The notes under the pieces were generated by a model. The model was not told the origin of the DNA. It saw nothing but the letters and a program-made list of their open reading frames with translations, and made no database searches. From NCBI RefSeq assembly GCF_009766085.1, contig NZ_LMUF01000043.1, forward strand, positions 91,186 through 128,097: a DNA stretch of 36,912 nt, in the 5' to 3' direction. How positions within the stretch are numbered: position 1 is the first letter of the stretch; each line of letters starts with the position of its first letter. This DNA comes from Burkholderia sp. S171 (GTDB taxonomy: Bacteria > Pseudomonadota > Gammaproteobacteria > Burkholderiales > Burkholderiaceae). A program made the position numbers and the translations under genes. This document shows positions 7,114-15,742 of the stretch, piece by piece.

Positions 7114-9279
7114 ATGAACACAATTGTCAAACCGCCAGTGAAGTCGCCGAACAACGCGCCGAACAAGGCACCGGAGAAAACGCCGGAGTCGGGTGGCCAT
7201 TCACGCTCGGCAGCCCGTTCGATGTTCGACCCCGCTATCGTCATGCCGGCGATTGCGGACTCGTTCAGGAAACTGGGCCCGCGTCACCAGTTACGCAACC
7301 CGGTGATGTTCTGCGTGTATATCGGCAGCATCCTGACCACGGTGCTATGGGTCGCGGCCCTCTCGGGCCAGGCTGAAGCACCGGCGGGATTTATTCTCGC
7401 GGTCTCGCTGTGGCTGTGGTTCACGGTGCTGTTCGCGAACTTCGCTGAAGCCTTGGCCGAGGGTCGCTCGAAAGCGCAGGCGGCCTCGCTGCGCAGCGCC
7501 AAGCGCGACGTGATGGCGAAGAAGCTGGAATCGGCCAACCCGAAGTCGTCGATGCGCATTACGACGGCAACGGAGTTGCGCAAAGGCGATATCGTGCTGG
7601 TCGAAACGGGTGACGTCATCCCGGCGGACGGCGAGGTAATCGACGGCGTGGCCTCAGTCGACGAGTCCGCGATCACGGGCGAATCCGCCCCGGTGATCCG
7701 CGAATCGGGCGGTGACTTTACCGCAGTAACGGGTGGTACTCGTGTGCTGTCGGACTGGATCGTGGTGCGCGTGACGGTCAATCCGGGCGAAGCGTTTCTC
7801 GACCGCATGATCGCGATGGTGGAAGGCGCCAAGCGTCAAAAAACGCCTAACGAAATCGCGTTGACCATCTTGCTCGTGGCACTGAGCCTGGTGCTGTTGT
7901 TCGCGACCGCCACGCTGCTGCCGTTCTCGATGTTTTCGGTCTCCGCAGTAAAGGCCGGTCACGTGGTGACAATCACCGCGCTGGCCGCCTTGCTGGTCTG
8001 CCTGATCCCGACCACCATCGGCGGACTGTTGTCTGCCATCGGTGTGGCGGGTATGAGCCGGATGATGCAGGCAAACGTGATAGCGACTTCCGGCCGTGCA
8101 GTGGAAGCAGCGGGTGACGTCGACGTGCTGCTGCTCGACAAGACCGGCACGATCACGTTCGGCAACCGGCAAGCTTCGAGCTTCGTGCCCGCTCCGGGCG
8201 TCTCCGAGCAGGATCTCGCCGATGCGGCGCAGCTTTCGTCGCTTGCTGACGAAACGCCTGAGGGACGCAGTATCGTCGTGCTCGCGAAAGAGCGCTTCAA
8301 CATACGTCAGCGTGAAATGGCGTCGCTGCACGCGACCTTCCTGGGCTTCACCGCGCAGACGCGCATGAGCGGCGTCGACTTGCCTGATCGTGAGATTCGC
8401 AAGGGTGCGGCCGAGTCGGTCAAGGCCTATGTTGAACGTCATGGCGGCCGTTATCCGCAGGAAGTATCGAATGCGGTCGATGAAATCGCACGTCGCGGCA
8501 GCACGCCGCTGGTGGTTGCCGACCGGCGCGAAGAAGGGGCGCGTGTCCTCGGTGTGATCGAGCTGAAGGACATCGTCAAGGGCGGCATTAAGGAACGTTT
8601 CGCCGAGCTGCGCAAGATGGGTATCAAGACCGTGATGGTGACGGGCGATAACCGCCTGACCGCTGCGGCGATTGCGGCTGAAGCGGGTGTTGACGACTTC
8701 CTCGCGGAAGCTACGCCTGAGGCGAAGCTGGCGACCATCCGCAGTTATCAGGCGGAAGGGCGGCTGGTTGCAATGACCGGCGACGGCACCAACGACGCAC
8801 CAGCGCTGGCGCAAGCCGACGTGGCCGTGGCGATGAACACCGGCACGCAGGCGGCGAAGGAAGCCGGCAACATGGTCGACCTCGATTCGAATCCGACCAA
8901 GCTGATCGAGATTGTCGAGATCGGCAAGCAGATGCTGATGACGCGCGGCTCGCTGACGACGTTTTCGATCGCCAACGACGTGGCCAAGTACTTCGCCATT
9001 ATTCCGGCCGCGTTTGCATCGACGTACCCGCAATTGCGTGTGCTCGACATCATGCATCTGACGTCGCCGTCGTCTGCCATCTTGTCCGCCGTGATCTTTA
9101 ACGCGTTGATCATCGTGTTCCTGATCCCGCTGGCACTGAAGGGCGTGAAGTACCGGCCGCTGGGCGCCGCGGCATTGCTGCGCCGCAATCTGCTGGTGTA
9201 TGGCCTCGGCGGGATCTTGCTGCCGTTCCCGTTCATCAAGATCATCGACATGATTCTGACGGCATGTGGCTGGGCCTGA
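7114..9279 (+). CDS. kdpB: KdpB, catalytic P-type ATPase subunit of KdpFABC
   Basis: KdpB hydrolyses ATP to drive K+ import. The 721-aa product has the P-type hallmarks: TGES at 188-191, DKTGT with the phosphorylated Asp342, and TGDGTND at 555-561. Ser191 lies where E. coli KdpB carries the inhibitory phosphoserine 162, so post-translational inhibition at high K+ may also operate here. A Pro/Lys/Asn-rich N-terminal extension of about 30 residues precedes the conserved FDPAIVMPAI segment and accounts for most of the excess over the 682-aa E. coli protein. GAGGAAAGT immediately before the ATG is a good ribosome-binding site. Confidence 0.98.
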   Translation: MNTIVKPPVKSPNNAPNKAPEKTPESGGHSRSAARSMFDPAIVMPAIADSFRKLGPRHQLRNPVMFCVYIGSILTTVLWVAALSGQAEAPAGFILAVSLWLWFTVLFANFAEALAEGRSKAQAASLRSAKRDVMAKKLESANPKSSMRITTATELRKGDIVLVETGDVIPADGEVIDGVASVDESAITGESAPVIRESGGDFTAVTGGTRVLSDWIVVRVTVNPGEAFLDRMIAMVEGAKRQKTPNEIALTILLVALSLVLLFATATLLPFSMFSVSAVKAGHVVTITALAALLVCLIPTTIGGLLSAIGVAGMSRMMQANVIATSGRAVEAAGDVDVLLLDKTGTITFGNRQASSFVPAPGVSEQDLADAAQLSSLADETPEGRSIVVLAKERFNIRQREMASLHATFLGFTAQTRMSGVDLPDREIRKGAAESVKAYVERHGGRYPQEVSNAVDEIARRGSTPLVVADRREEGARVLGVIELKDIVKGGIKERFAELRKMGIKTVMVTGDNRLTAAAIAAEAGVDDFLAEATPEAKLATIRSYQAEGRLVAMTGDGTNDAPALAQADVAVAMNTGTQAAKEAGNMVDLDSNPTKLIEIVEIGKQMLMTRGSLTTFSIANDVAKYFAIIPAAFASTYPQLRVLDIMHLTSPSSAILSAVIFNALIIVFLIPLALKGVKYRPLGAAALLRRNLLVYGLGGILLPFPFIKIIDMILTACGWA

Positions 9280-9287
9280 CCGGCACA

Positions 9288-9327
9288 GGCAGCAGTTAAT
9301 TTTGCTTATGCATAGCTAGCTGCTGCC
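9288..9327. repeat. Inverted repeat in the kdpB-kdpC gap
   Basis: GGCAGCAG (9288-9295) pairs with CTGCTGCC (9320-9327). The 24-nt loop contains the self-complementary TATGCATA. It occupies the only sizeable gap (87 bp) inside the kdp structural genes. No T-run follows, so it is not a classical terminator. It could be an mRNA processing or stability hairpin. Confidence 0.4.
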
Positions 9328-9366
9328 ACCTTCGGTCTCAATACAATCTAACTGGATTGAATCATC

Positions 9367-9948
9367 ATGAAAAATATCCTTCGTCCTGTGCTCGTGTTGT
9401 TCGCGGCATTGACCGTGGTGACCGGGCTGGTGTATCCGATCGTGGTCACCGCCGTCTCGCATGCCGCCTTTGCGAGCCAGGCAAACGGTAGTCTGATCGA
9501 GAAGAACGGCAAGCTGGTCGGATCCGAACTGCTGGGTCAGCAATTCGATGCACCGGGCTATTTCTGGGGCCGCCTCTCGGCAACTTCGCCGAACCCCTAC
9601 AACCCGCAAGGCTCGAGTGCTTCGAACCTTGGCCCGACGAACCCGGCGCTCGCGGATGAAGTGAAAGGACGCATCAGCGCCTTGCACGACGCGGACCCGA
9701 CGAACACCGCGCCAGTACCGGTCGACCTCGTCACGTCGTCAGGCAGTGGACTGGACCCGGAGATCAGCCCGGCTGCTGCTGCCTATCAGATCGACCGTGT
9801 TGCGAAGGCCCGCAAGCTGTCGCACAACGACGTCGATGCACTGGTTCAACGCGAAACGAGCGGCCGTCAGTTCGGCATTCTCGGCGAGGCACGCGTGAAC
9901 GTGCTGAAGCTGAATTTGGCGCTTGACGAACTGAAGCCCGCAAGCTGA
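9367..9948 (+). CDS. kdpC: KdpC, accessory subunit of KdpFABC
   Basis: KdpC is a periplasm-facing subunit needed for assembly and ATP affinity of the pump. The 193-aa product has one N-terminal membrane span (about residues 7-30, VTGLVYPIVVT). Family motifs follow: GQQFDAPGYFWGRLSAT, YNPQGSSASNLGPTNPAL and LDPEISPAAAAYQIDRVAKAR, with the C-terminal GEARVNVLKLNLAL. Length is normal. The ribosome-binding site is weak. Its TGA shares one base with the kdpD ATG, so pump and sensor genes are in one transcript. Confidence 0.97.
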   Translation: MKNILRPVLVLFAALTVVTGLVYPIVVTAVSHAAFASQANGSLIEKNGKLVGSELLGQQFDAPGYFWGRLSATSPNPYNPQGSSASNLGPTNPALADEVKGRISALHDADPTNTAPVPVDLVTSSGSGLDPEISPAAAAYQIDRVAKARKLSHNDVDALVQRETSGRQFGILGEARVNVLKLNLALDELKPAS

Positions 9949-12740
9949 TGGACCGCCCCGATCCCGACGAGCTGCTCGACAAGATCCAGCGCGACGAAGA
10001 GAAGAAGCAGCGCGGCAGGCTGAAGATTTTCTTCGGTGCATCAGCCGGTGTGGGGAAGACCTATGCCATGTTGCAGGCCGGGCACCGTCGTCGTGAGGAG
10101 GGTATTGATACGGTCGTCGGGATTGTCGAGACACACGGCCGCAAGGAGACCCTTGCGCTCGTGGAGGGGCTGGATGCCGTACCGCTGACGCCGTACGAAT
10201 ACCGCGACCGGAAGCTGCCCGAATTCGACCTCGACGGGGCACTTGCACGCAAGCCGCAACTGATTCTTGTCGATGAACTCGCGCATTCAAACGTGCAGGG
10301 CGCCCGTCACCTTAAACGGTGGCAGGACGTGTACGAGTTGCTCGACGCAGGTATCGACGTGTACACCACCGTCAACGTCCAGCATCTTGAGAGCCTGAAC
10401 GATATCGTCGGGCAGATCACGGGTATCCGAGTATGGGAAACCGTGCCGGACCGCGTGTTCGATCTCGCCGATGAAGTCACTCTGGTGGACCTGCCAGCCG
10501 AAGAGTTGCTGGACCGCTTGAGGGACGGAAAAGTTTATATGCCGCAGCAAGCGGCAAACGCGGTCAAGAATTTCTTCCGCAAAGGTAACCTGATCGCATT
10601 GCGCGAACTGGCGCTGCGTCGCACGGCCGACCGCGTGGATGCACAGATGCGCGAGTATCGCGCCGATCAGTCCATTAGCCGGATCTGGCAGGCTCGCGAG
10701 CGACTTATCGCGTGCATTGGGCCGGGGCCTGAGAGTGCCACGCTGGTTCGCTCGGCAGCACGTCTTGCTGCGAGCCTCAAGGCGGACTGGCTGGCGGTAT
10801 ACGTTGAAACACCCAAGCTGCAGCGGCTGCCTGACGTGTGGCGCAAGCGCACGCTGGATGCGCTCAAGCTGGCGTCCGAGTTGGGTGCCGAGACAGTGAC
10901 CCTTGACGGCGCCGACGCGGCCGCCACGCTGGTTGCGTACGCGCGCATGCGCAACGTGTCCAAGATCGTGGCGGGGGCGTCAGACGCACCGGGCTGGCGG
11001 CGTGTCTTTGATCAGCCCGTTGCCGAAGCGCTCGTGCACCATGCACACGATATCGACGTGACGCTGGTGGGCGTGAAAGCGGCCAAGGAAGGCCGTGAGC
11101 GCGACGCAAGCGTTCCGGTGTTCGCCTCTGTCCGTAACGAAGCCCGTTCTTCGCCCAACGCCTATTTTTACGCGGCGGCTATTGGTGTCGCGATTACGGC
11201 GCTGGCGAGCTTGCTGTCGCGCCATATCGATCTCACGAACCTCGTGATGTTGTATCTGCTCGGCGTGGTTTTTGCAGCGGTTCGACTCGGACGAGGTCCC
11301 GGCGTCCTTCTCTCATTCCTGAGCGTCGCGGCATTCGACTTCTTCTTTGTGCCGCCACAGCTTTCCTTTTCTGTTTCAGATACGCAGTACCTGCTGACGT
11401 TCTTCGTGATGTTACTGACCTCGCTCACGATCAGCCATCTGACTTCGAACCTTCGGCGTCAGGCTCGCGTAGCCTCGTTGCGCGAGCGGCGCACGGGCGC
11501 CATGTATGCGATGACGCGCGAACTGGGCGGCGCGTTGATGACCGAACAGATCATCGAGATTGGGACGCGCCACGTAGGAGAGATCTTCCAGGCGAAAGTC
11601 GCGATTCTGCTGCCTGACAGCTCGGAAAAGATTCGGCAGAAAGTGGACGACCCCAATCCGCAGTTTACGCTCGATGCAGCCGATCTTGATATCGACATCG
11701 GCCAGTGGGTTTATGACCAACAAAAACCTGCGGGACGCGGCACGGACACGCTGCCGGCCAGCAATGCGCTTTACCTGCCACTGAAAGCGCCGATGCGCAC
11801 ACGCGGTGTCCTAGCGCTTATCACCGCCCATGCAGCCGAGCTTGCAGTCCCTGAACAGCAACGCATGATCGACACCTTCGCTTCTCAGATCGCGCTCGCG
11901 CTCGAACGTGTCCACTACGTCGAGATCGCGCAGGATGCGTTGGTCAACATGGAGTCGGAGCGTATGCGCAACTCACTGCTCTCCGCTATCTCGCACGATT
12001 TGCGCACACCGCTGACCTCGATCGTCGGATTTGCGTCGGTGCTGGAGGAGCAGCAACGCATTCACACCGGCTCAGCCGATACCGCGCGCGAGCTGGTGCA
12101 TGCCATCCACGAGGAAGCACTGCGCATGAGCGGGCTGGTGACGAATCTGCTCGACATGGCGCGGCTCCAGGCCGGCAGCATCCGACTTAACCGGCAATGG
12201 TTGATGCTGGAAGAGGTGGTGGGCGCGGCGCTTGCCGTATGCCGCCGCACGCTTGCCGGGCACACGGTGCGGGTTCGTGTTCCGGCCGACCTTCCGTTGA
12301 TACAACTGGACGCGGTTCTGATGGAACGGCTGCTCGCCAACCTGTTTGAGAACGCGGCGAAATACACGCCGCGCGATTCATCGCTGTCTATCCACGCAGC
12401 GGTCGAACAGCATTCGGGCGAGCGTTACGTGAGGGTTTGCGTCGACGATAACGGCCCGGGTCTGCCTGCGGGCATACAACAAACGCTCTTCGATAAATTC
12501 ACGCGCGGGGAGAAGGAATCCGCGATGCCGGGGATTGGTCTGGGTCTTGCAATCTGCCGGGCGATCGTGGAGGCGCATGGCGGAAAGATCGGCGCTGAGA
12601 ACAGGGCGGATGGTGAAGGGAAGGTGTTGGGCGCAAGGTTCTGGTTCACGTTGCCGGCCGATCAGACGCCGCCCTTCGAGACGCTTCCTGAGGAAAATGG
12701 TGACGGCCCGGACGCTGCCGTGCATACGGATATTCCATGA
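9948..12740 (+). CDS. kdpD: KdpD, K+-responsive sensor histidine kinase
   Basis: KdpD senses low K+ or osmotic stress and phosphorylates KdpE. The 930-aa product has the full domain set. The N-terminal KdpD domain has a Walker A-like GASAGVGKTYAML (about 30-42) and DELAHSN (about 108-114). A universal-stress-like domain (about 245-375), four membrane spans (about 400-500) and a GAF-like region (about 530-650) follow. The kinase core has SHDLRTPL with the phospho-acceptor His near 683, the N-box NLFENAAKYTP near 797, DNGPGLP near 833 and GIGLGLA near 862. Its last four bases overlap the kdpE start. All catalytic motifs look intact. Confidence 0.98.
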   Translation: MDRPDPDELLDKIQRDEEKKQRGRLKIFFGASAGVGKTYAMLQAGHRRREEGIDTVVGIVETHGRKETLALVEGLDAVPLTPYEYRDRKLPEFDLDGALARKPQLILVDELAHSNVQGARHLKRWQDVYELLDAGIDVYTTVNVQHLESLNDIVGQITGIRVWETVPDRVFDLADEVTLVDLPAEELLDRLRDGKVYMPQQAANAVKNFFRKGNLIALRELALRRTADRVDAQMREYRADQSISRIWQARERLIACIGPGPESATLVRSAARLAASLKADWLAVYVETPKLQRLPDVWRKRTLDALKLASELGAETVTLDGADAAATLVAYARMRNVSKIVAGASDAPGWRRVFDQPVAEALVHHAHDIDVTLVGVKAAKEGRERDASVPVFASVRNEARSSPNAYFYAAAIGVAITALASLLSRHIDLTNLVMLYLLGVVFAAVRLGRGPGVLLSFLSVAAFDFFFVPPQLSFSVSDTQYLLTFFVMLLTSLTISHLTSNLRRQARVASLRERRTGAMYAMTRELGGALMTEQIIEIGTRHVGEIFQAKVAILLPDSSEKIRQKVDDPNPQFTLDAADLDIDIGQWVYDQQKPAGRGTDTLPASNALYLPLKAPMRTRGVLALITAHAAELAVPEQQRMIDTFASQIALALERVHYVEIAQDALVNMESERMRNSLLSAISHDLRTPLTSIVGFASVLEEQQRIHTGSADTARELVHAIHEEALRMSGLVTNLLDMARLQAGSIRLNRQWLMLEEVVGAALAVCRRTLAGHTVRVRVPADLPLIQLDAVLMERLLANLFENAAKYTPRDSSLSIHAAVEQHSGERYVRVCVDDNGPGLPAGIQQTLFDKFTRGEKESAMPGIGLGLAICRAIVEAHGGKIGAENRADGEGKVLGARFWFTLPADQTPPFETLPEENGDGPDAAVHTDIP

Positions 12741-13435
12741 GCGAGCCTACGTTGACCATTGTCGTCATAGAAGACGACAAGCAGATTCGCCGTTTCGTCA
12801 GAAGCACGCTTGAAGCGCAGGGCATGACCGTATTCGAAGCTGAAACGGGACAGCAGGGTTTGCGCGAAGCCGCTTTTCGGCTGCCTGATCTTATAGTCAT
12901 TGACCTTGGCTTGCCGGACACGGACGGTATCGATGTGATTCGTGAACTGCGTACCTGGACCGAACAACCGTTGATCGTGCTCTCGGCGCGCACTCACGAA
13001 GACGCGAAGGTGGCAGCGCTGGATGCAGGCGCGGACGACTATCTGACGAAGCCATTCGGTGTGTCGGAGTTGCTCGCGCGAATCCGTGCGCAGCTGAGAC
13101 GGCGTAACCGTGGCGGGCAGCAGGAGACACCGCAGGTTCGGTTTGGGCCGGTATCGGTGGATCTGTCTGAAAGGCGTGTCACGCGTAACGGTGAGCTGGT
13201 TCATCTCACGCCGATTGAATACAGGCTGCTGACTACGCTGGTGCGTCACGCCGGCCGGGTGATTACGCATCAGCAATTGCTGCGTGAAGTGTGGGGCCCC
13301 GCGTATGTGGAGAACCAGCATTATCTGCGCGTCTATATGGGACACCTTCGCCACAAGCTCGAGCTTGATCCGGCGCAGCCGGTTCATATTGTGACGGAGA
13401 CTGGGGTCGGCTATCGGCTTGTGGGTGCGCAGTAG
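12737..13435 (+). CDS. kdpE: KdpE, OmpR-family response regulator of the kdp operon
   Basis: KdpE activates kdp transcription when phosphorylated by KdpD. The 232-aa product has a receiver domain with acidic pair D13/D14, phospho-acceptor D56 (in IDLGLPDTDG) and the TKPFG lysine loop near 108. A winged-helix DNA-binding domain follows (HLTPIEYRLLTTL, then a C-terminal VGYRLVG). The start overlaps the end of kdpD (ATGA). A likely target is the TTTACAC/TTTATAT repeat at 4987-5006. A 6-bp CGCGTA/TACGCG hairpin just after the stop is too weak to call a terminator. Confidence 0.98.
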   Translation: MSEPTLTIVVIEDDKQIRRFVRSTLEAQGMTVFEAETGQQGLREAAFRLPDLIVIDLGLPDTDGIDVIRELRTWTEQPLIVLSARTHEDAKVAALDAGADDYLTKPFGVSELLARIRAQLRRRNRGGQQETPQVRFGPVSVDLSERRVTRNGELVHLTPIEYRLLTTLVRHAGRVITHQQLLREVWGPAYVENQHYLRVYMGHLRHKLELDPAQPVHIVTETGVGYRLVGAQ

Positions 13436-13497
13436 CGCGTAGGTTTTACGCGTTGTGTAGCGGCGTTCGCATAAGCGTTTGACGGCGCAACGACCGC

Positions 13498-13719
13498 TTA
13501 AGGGAAAAGCGCAAACGGCAGTGTAGCCGCGATATAAACCGCCAGACCAGTCGATGGCAGACCTAACGTTATGGCTATTGCGGCAAGAACGGTCCCGCCC
13601 AGCGACACAGCAAGCAGCGTTCGCTGACGGGTTTTCCGCCCAGCGACGTTCGATCGTGTGGCGTCATGATCCGGCTCGTTTTGTTTGGAAGTGCGCTTCC
13701 AAAACGTCAGGGCGTGCAT
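13498..13719 (-). CDS. Small membrane protein, unknown
   Basis: The likely start is the ATG at 13719, with an AGAGAG stretch about 9 nt upstream; an earlier in-frame ATG gives an implausible basic extension. The 73-aa product has a charged N-terminal third (WKRTSKQNEPDHD) and two hydrophobic segments (about 35-50 and 53-73), ending ALFP. It converges with kdpE. I do not recognise a family. Open frame, start signal and membrane-like composition support a real gene. Confidence 0.5.
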   Translation of the reverse strand: MHALTFWKRTSKQNEPDHDATRSNVAGRKTRQRTLLAVSLGGTVLAAIAITLGLPSTGLAVYIAATLPFALFP

Positions 13720-13927
13720 GGTGTTGACTCTCTTGATGGAGACCAAAAGTGTCGCTCTGCTCGCGCAATGACGGCGTTTAAATGGCGCAGGAGAGCGTAT
13801 AGGTTTCATCAATTCGACGTTGGATGGCCACGTCTTGACGCGTTCTTGATACGGCATGGTCCGCTTTTATCCCGATCGATACGCCCGGCGGCGTAGCCTT
13901 CCGGGACGCAAACGAGAAGGGACCGTG

Positions 13928-14569
13928 ATGCATGAGTACCAGTCAAAAAAATCAAGGCGACGGTTGTACGCGAAATTTGTCCTCTGCGCGTTTTCGTTGA
14001 TGGCCGCAAGCGCGGCATATGCAACCGATGCAAGCGACGCGACCAATGGCCAGCCGGTGCCTGACGTGCAAATATCGGCAAGTATTGAATCCTCGCCTAG
14101 CGAATCGCCACAGGTTGCAAATGTAGCGGCGGTGTTATGGCGGCAGTTCCGAGTGGCGCGGCAGGAGGCCACGCTGATTGCGCGTGCGGTCATCAGCGCA
14201 GCAAACGAATATGCAATGTCGCCCGTGCTATTGCTCGCGGTCATTGCAACCGAGTCAGGGTTCGACCGGCAGGCGGTCAGCGTTGCCGGCGCGCAGGGGC
14301 TGATGCAGATCCTCCCGGCCGCTCATCCGCAGGTATTTGCATCGGGCAACGATATGACCGAGCCCGCCGAGAACGTGCGCATAGGTTCTTCGATCTTGCG
14401 CGAGTATCTCGACGCGTCGGGCGGCGACTTGGGCGTCGCGCTCAAGCGGTACAGCGGCGGCGGCAAGGGATATGCCCAACGTGTGGCTTTTCGTATGAAA
14501 CAGTTCTCGGCCAGCCTGAAAACGCCGCCAGACGATGCAGCCAAGGTGGCGCTTGTACGGTCGCCTTGA
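13928..14569 (+). CDS. Lytic transglycosylase (SLT domain) family protein
   Basis: SLT enzymes cleave peptidoglycan between MurNAc and GlcNAc in the periplasm. The ATG at 13928, preceded by AGAAGGGA, gives 213 aa with a signal peptide (about 14-32). The catalytic motif is ATESGFD with Glu109, followed by the family's GAQGLMQILPA (121-131) and the late YSGGGKGYAQRV. The domain is compact, about 130 residues, like the minimal transglycosylases of secretion systems and housekeeping MltC/EmtA types. No secretion genes are nearby, so a general cell-wall role is more likely. Confidence 0.85.
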   Translation: MHEYQSKKSRRRLYAKFVLCAFSLMAASAAYATDASDATNGQPVPDVQISASIESSPSESPQVANVAAVLWRQFRVARQEATLIARAVISAANEYAMSPVLLLAVIATESGFDRQAVSVAGAQGLMQILPAAHPQVFASGNDMTEPAENVRIGSSILREYLDASGGDLGVALKRYSGGGKGYAQRVAFRMKQFSASLKTPPDDAAKVALVRSP

Positions 14570-14663
14570 CACAATTTTTATGCTGCAGGCTCGAAACGCT
14601 GCTCGCGGTTAACACGGGACCTGCTGTAATGAAGTTGTAGTCATAGCTGAAACGGGGACGCTT

Positions 14664-15080
14664 ATGTTACGGGTACTCATACCGGTGATAAACAAGGAAG
14701 GCGCACTTCAGGCCGCACGGCATGCTGCATTTCTTTTCGCCGAGCACTGCGTGTCCGAGGTCGAGTTGATGGAGGTGCTTGAACCGCCGGACCAGGGGCG
14801 TGCCAGTGCGTTTCATTCGCGTGGCGCGCTGCGCTTGCAGGAAAAGCGCGCGATGCTGAGCGCGCTCAGCGAGACACGCGCCATTCTGGACGACGCGGGG
14901 GTTCCGTATCACTGGTCGCGCGTGTATGGGCCAATAGCTGGAACCATTGCAGCGCGCGTGGCTGAAAAATGCTCGGACATTGTCCTGGTCGATGCCAGTC
15001 ACCTGGGCTTTCTTACCCGATGGTGGGTGATGAACAAGTTGTGGCGCAGCATGCAAACCCCGGTGACGATGGTTCACTAG
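14664..15080 (+). CDS. Universal stress protein-like (UspA fold) protein
   Basis: The 138-aa product starts MLRVLIPVINKEGAL, matching the first beta-strand of the Usp fold. It has the central DDAGVPYHWSRVYGPIAGTIAARVAEKCSDIVLVDA segment, here split by eye into the usual strand-helix-strand, and ends PVTMVH. The glycine-rich ATP-binding motif expected before the last strand is absent; in its place is GFLTRWWVMNKLWRSMQ, with unusual tryptophans. It is therefore probably a non-ATP-binding Usp variant. It lies alone between two small envelope genes. Confidence 0.75.
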   Translation: MLRVLIPVINKEGALQAARHAAFLFAEHCVSEVELMEVLEPPDQGRASAFHSRGALRLQEKRAMLSALSETRAILDDAGVPYHWSRVYGPIAGTIAARVAEKCSDIVLVDASHLGFLTRWWVMNKLWRSMQTPVTMVH

Positions 15081-15160
15081 GCAGTAGGGCAATAAGCTTG
15101 AAACCAAGCACGACGATCAAGAACTAACATTTACCCGCGTTCAGACAAGAGTACACAATC

Positions 15161-15505
15161 GTGTTAAAGCTTCATACGGCCATGCGGATTAGAGGCATGG
15201 CGAAGGTGGTGTGCGTCGCTATCGTGGCGAACCAGGTTTTGACCATGGCATTCGCGTATGCGGTGCAGCAGCTCGATCCGAGTGCGCCGAGTCTTATCAC
15301 GACCATTTTCAGTTTCCTGACGTGCGGTCTCGTGAGCATATGGCTGCAGTCAGACGCACGGCGTGCATATTTGCTGGCGCGCGAGAAGGGCTGTATCACG
15401 CCCGTGGACAAGACCAACCCGGCGCTCAAGATCGCGCCCGATTGTCCGAAGTTGTGGCTGGTGGTTTTGCACATCGAAATGAATCCGGCTGCGGTGGGAC
15501 TTTAA
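15161..15505 (+). CDS. Hypothetical small membrane protein
   Basis: The frame opens with GTG at 15161 (AAGAG about 10 nt upstream); an ATG at 15182 is an alternative. The 114-aa product has two hydrophobic segments (about 14-36 and 43-62) and a soluble tail with a pair of cysteines and APDCPKLWLVVLH. I recognise no family. It begins 80 bp after the Usp-like gene. The 237 bp after it, up to 15742, holds no gene or terminator that I can support. Confidence 0.5.
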   Translation: MLKLHTAMRIRGMAKVVCVAIVANQVLTMAFAYAVQQLDPSAPSLITTIFSFLTCGLVSIWLQSDARRAYLLAREKGCITPVDKTNPALKIAPDCPKLWLVVLHIEMNPAAVGL

Positions 15506-15742
15506 GCCGCTGGATTGATAGCAACAGCTTAGTAGGGCATGCGGTATTTGTGATGCGTACTGGCTCAAGCATGATGAGACTGACTGTCGCGCACGAGTTG
15601 TCCGCGCGCTTCCGAACCGGTCGCTGGCTCTTGGCAGCGGCGAGTGCAAAACCAGACACGTTGCCCAGACTTCTTTGCTTGCACATTAGAAAAGCGCGCA
15701 AGCAAACGAGGCCTGAGACATACCTTTCATACCCGCACCATC

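Noticed and set aside
7654..9057. Long open frame (467 codons) antisense to kdpB
   Set aside because: Arg/His-rich translation with no family pattern, directly opposite a certain gene. It is the mirror of GC-rich codon use.
13436..13455. CGCGTA/TACGCG hairpin after kdpE
   Set aside because: A 6-bp stem with no T-run is too weak to call a terminator.
13685..13702. TTGGAAG-TGCG-CTTCCAA hairpin
   Set aside because: It lies inside the small membrane protein gene near its start and has no T-run. It may be chance; not called as a terminator or operator.
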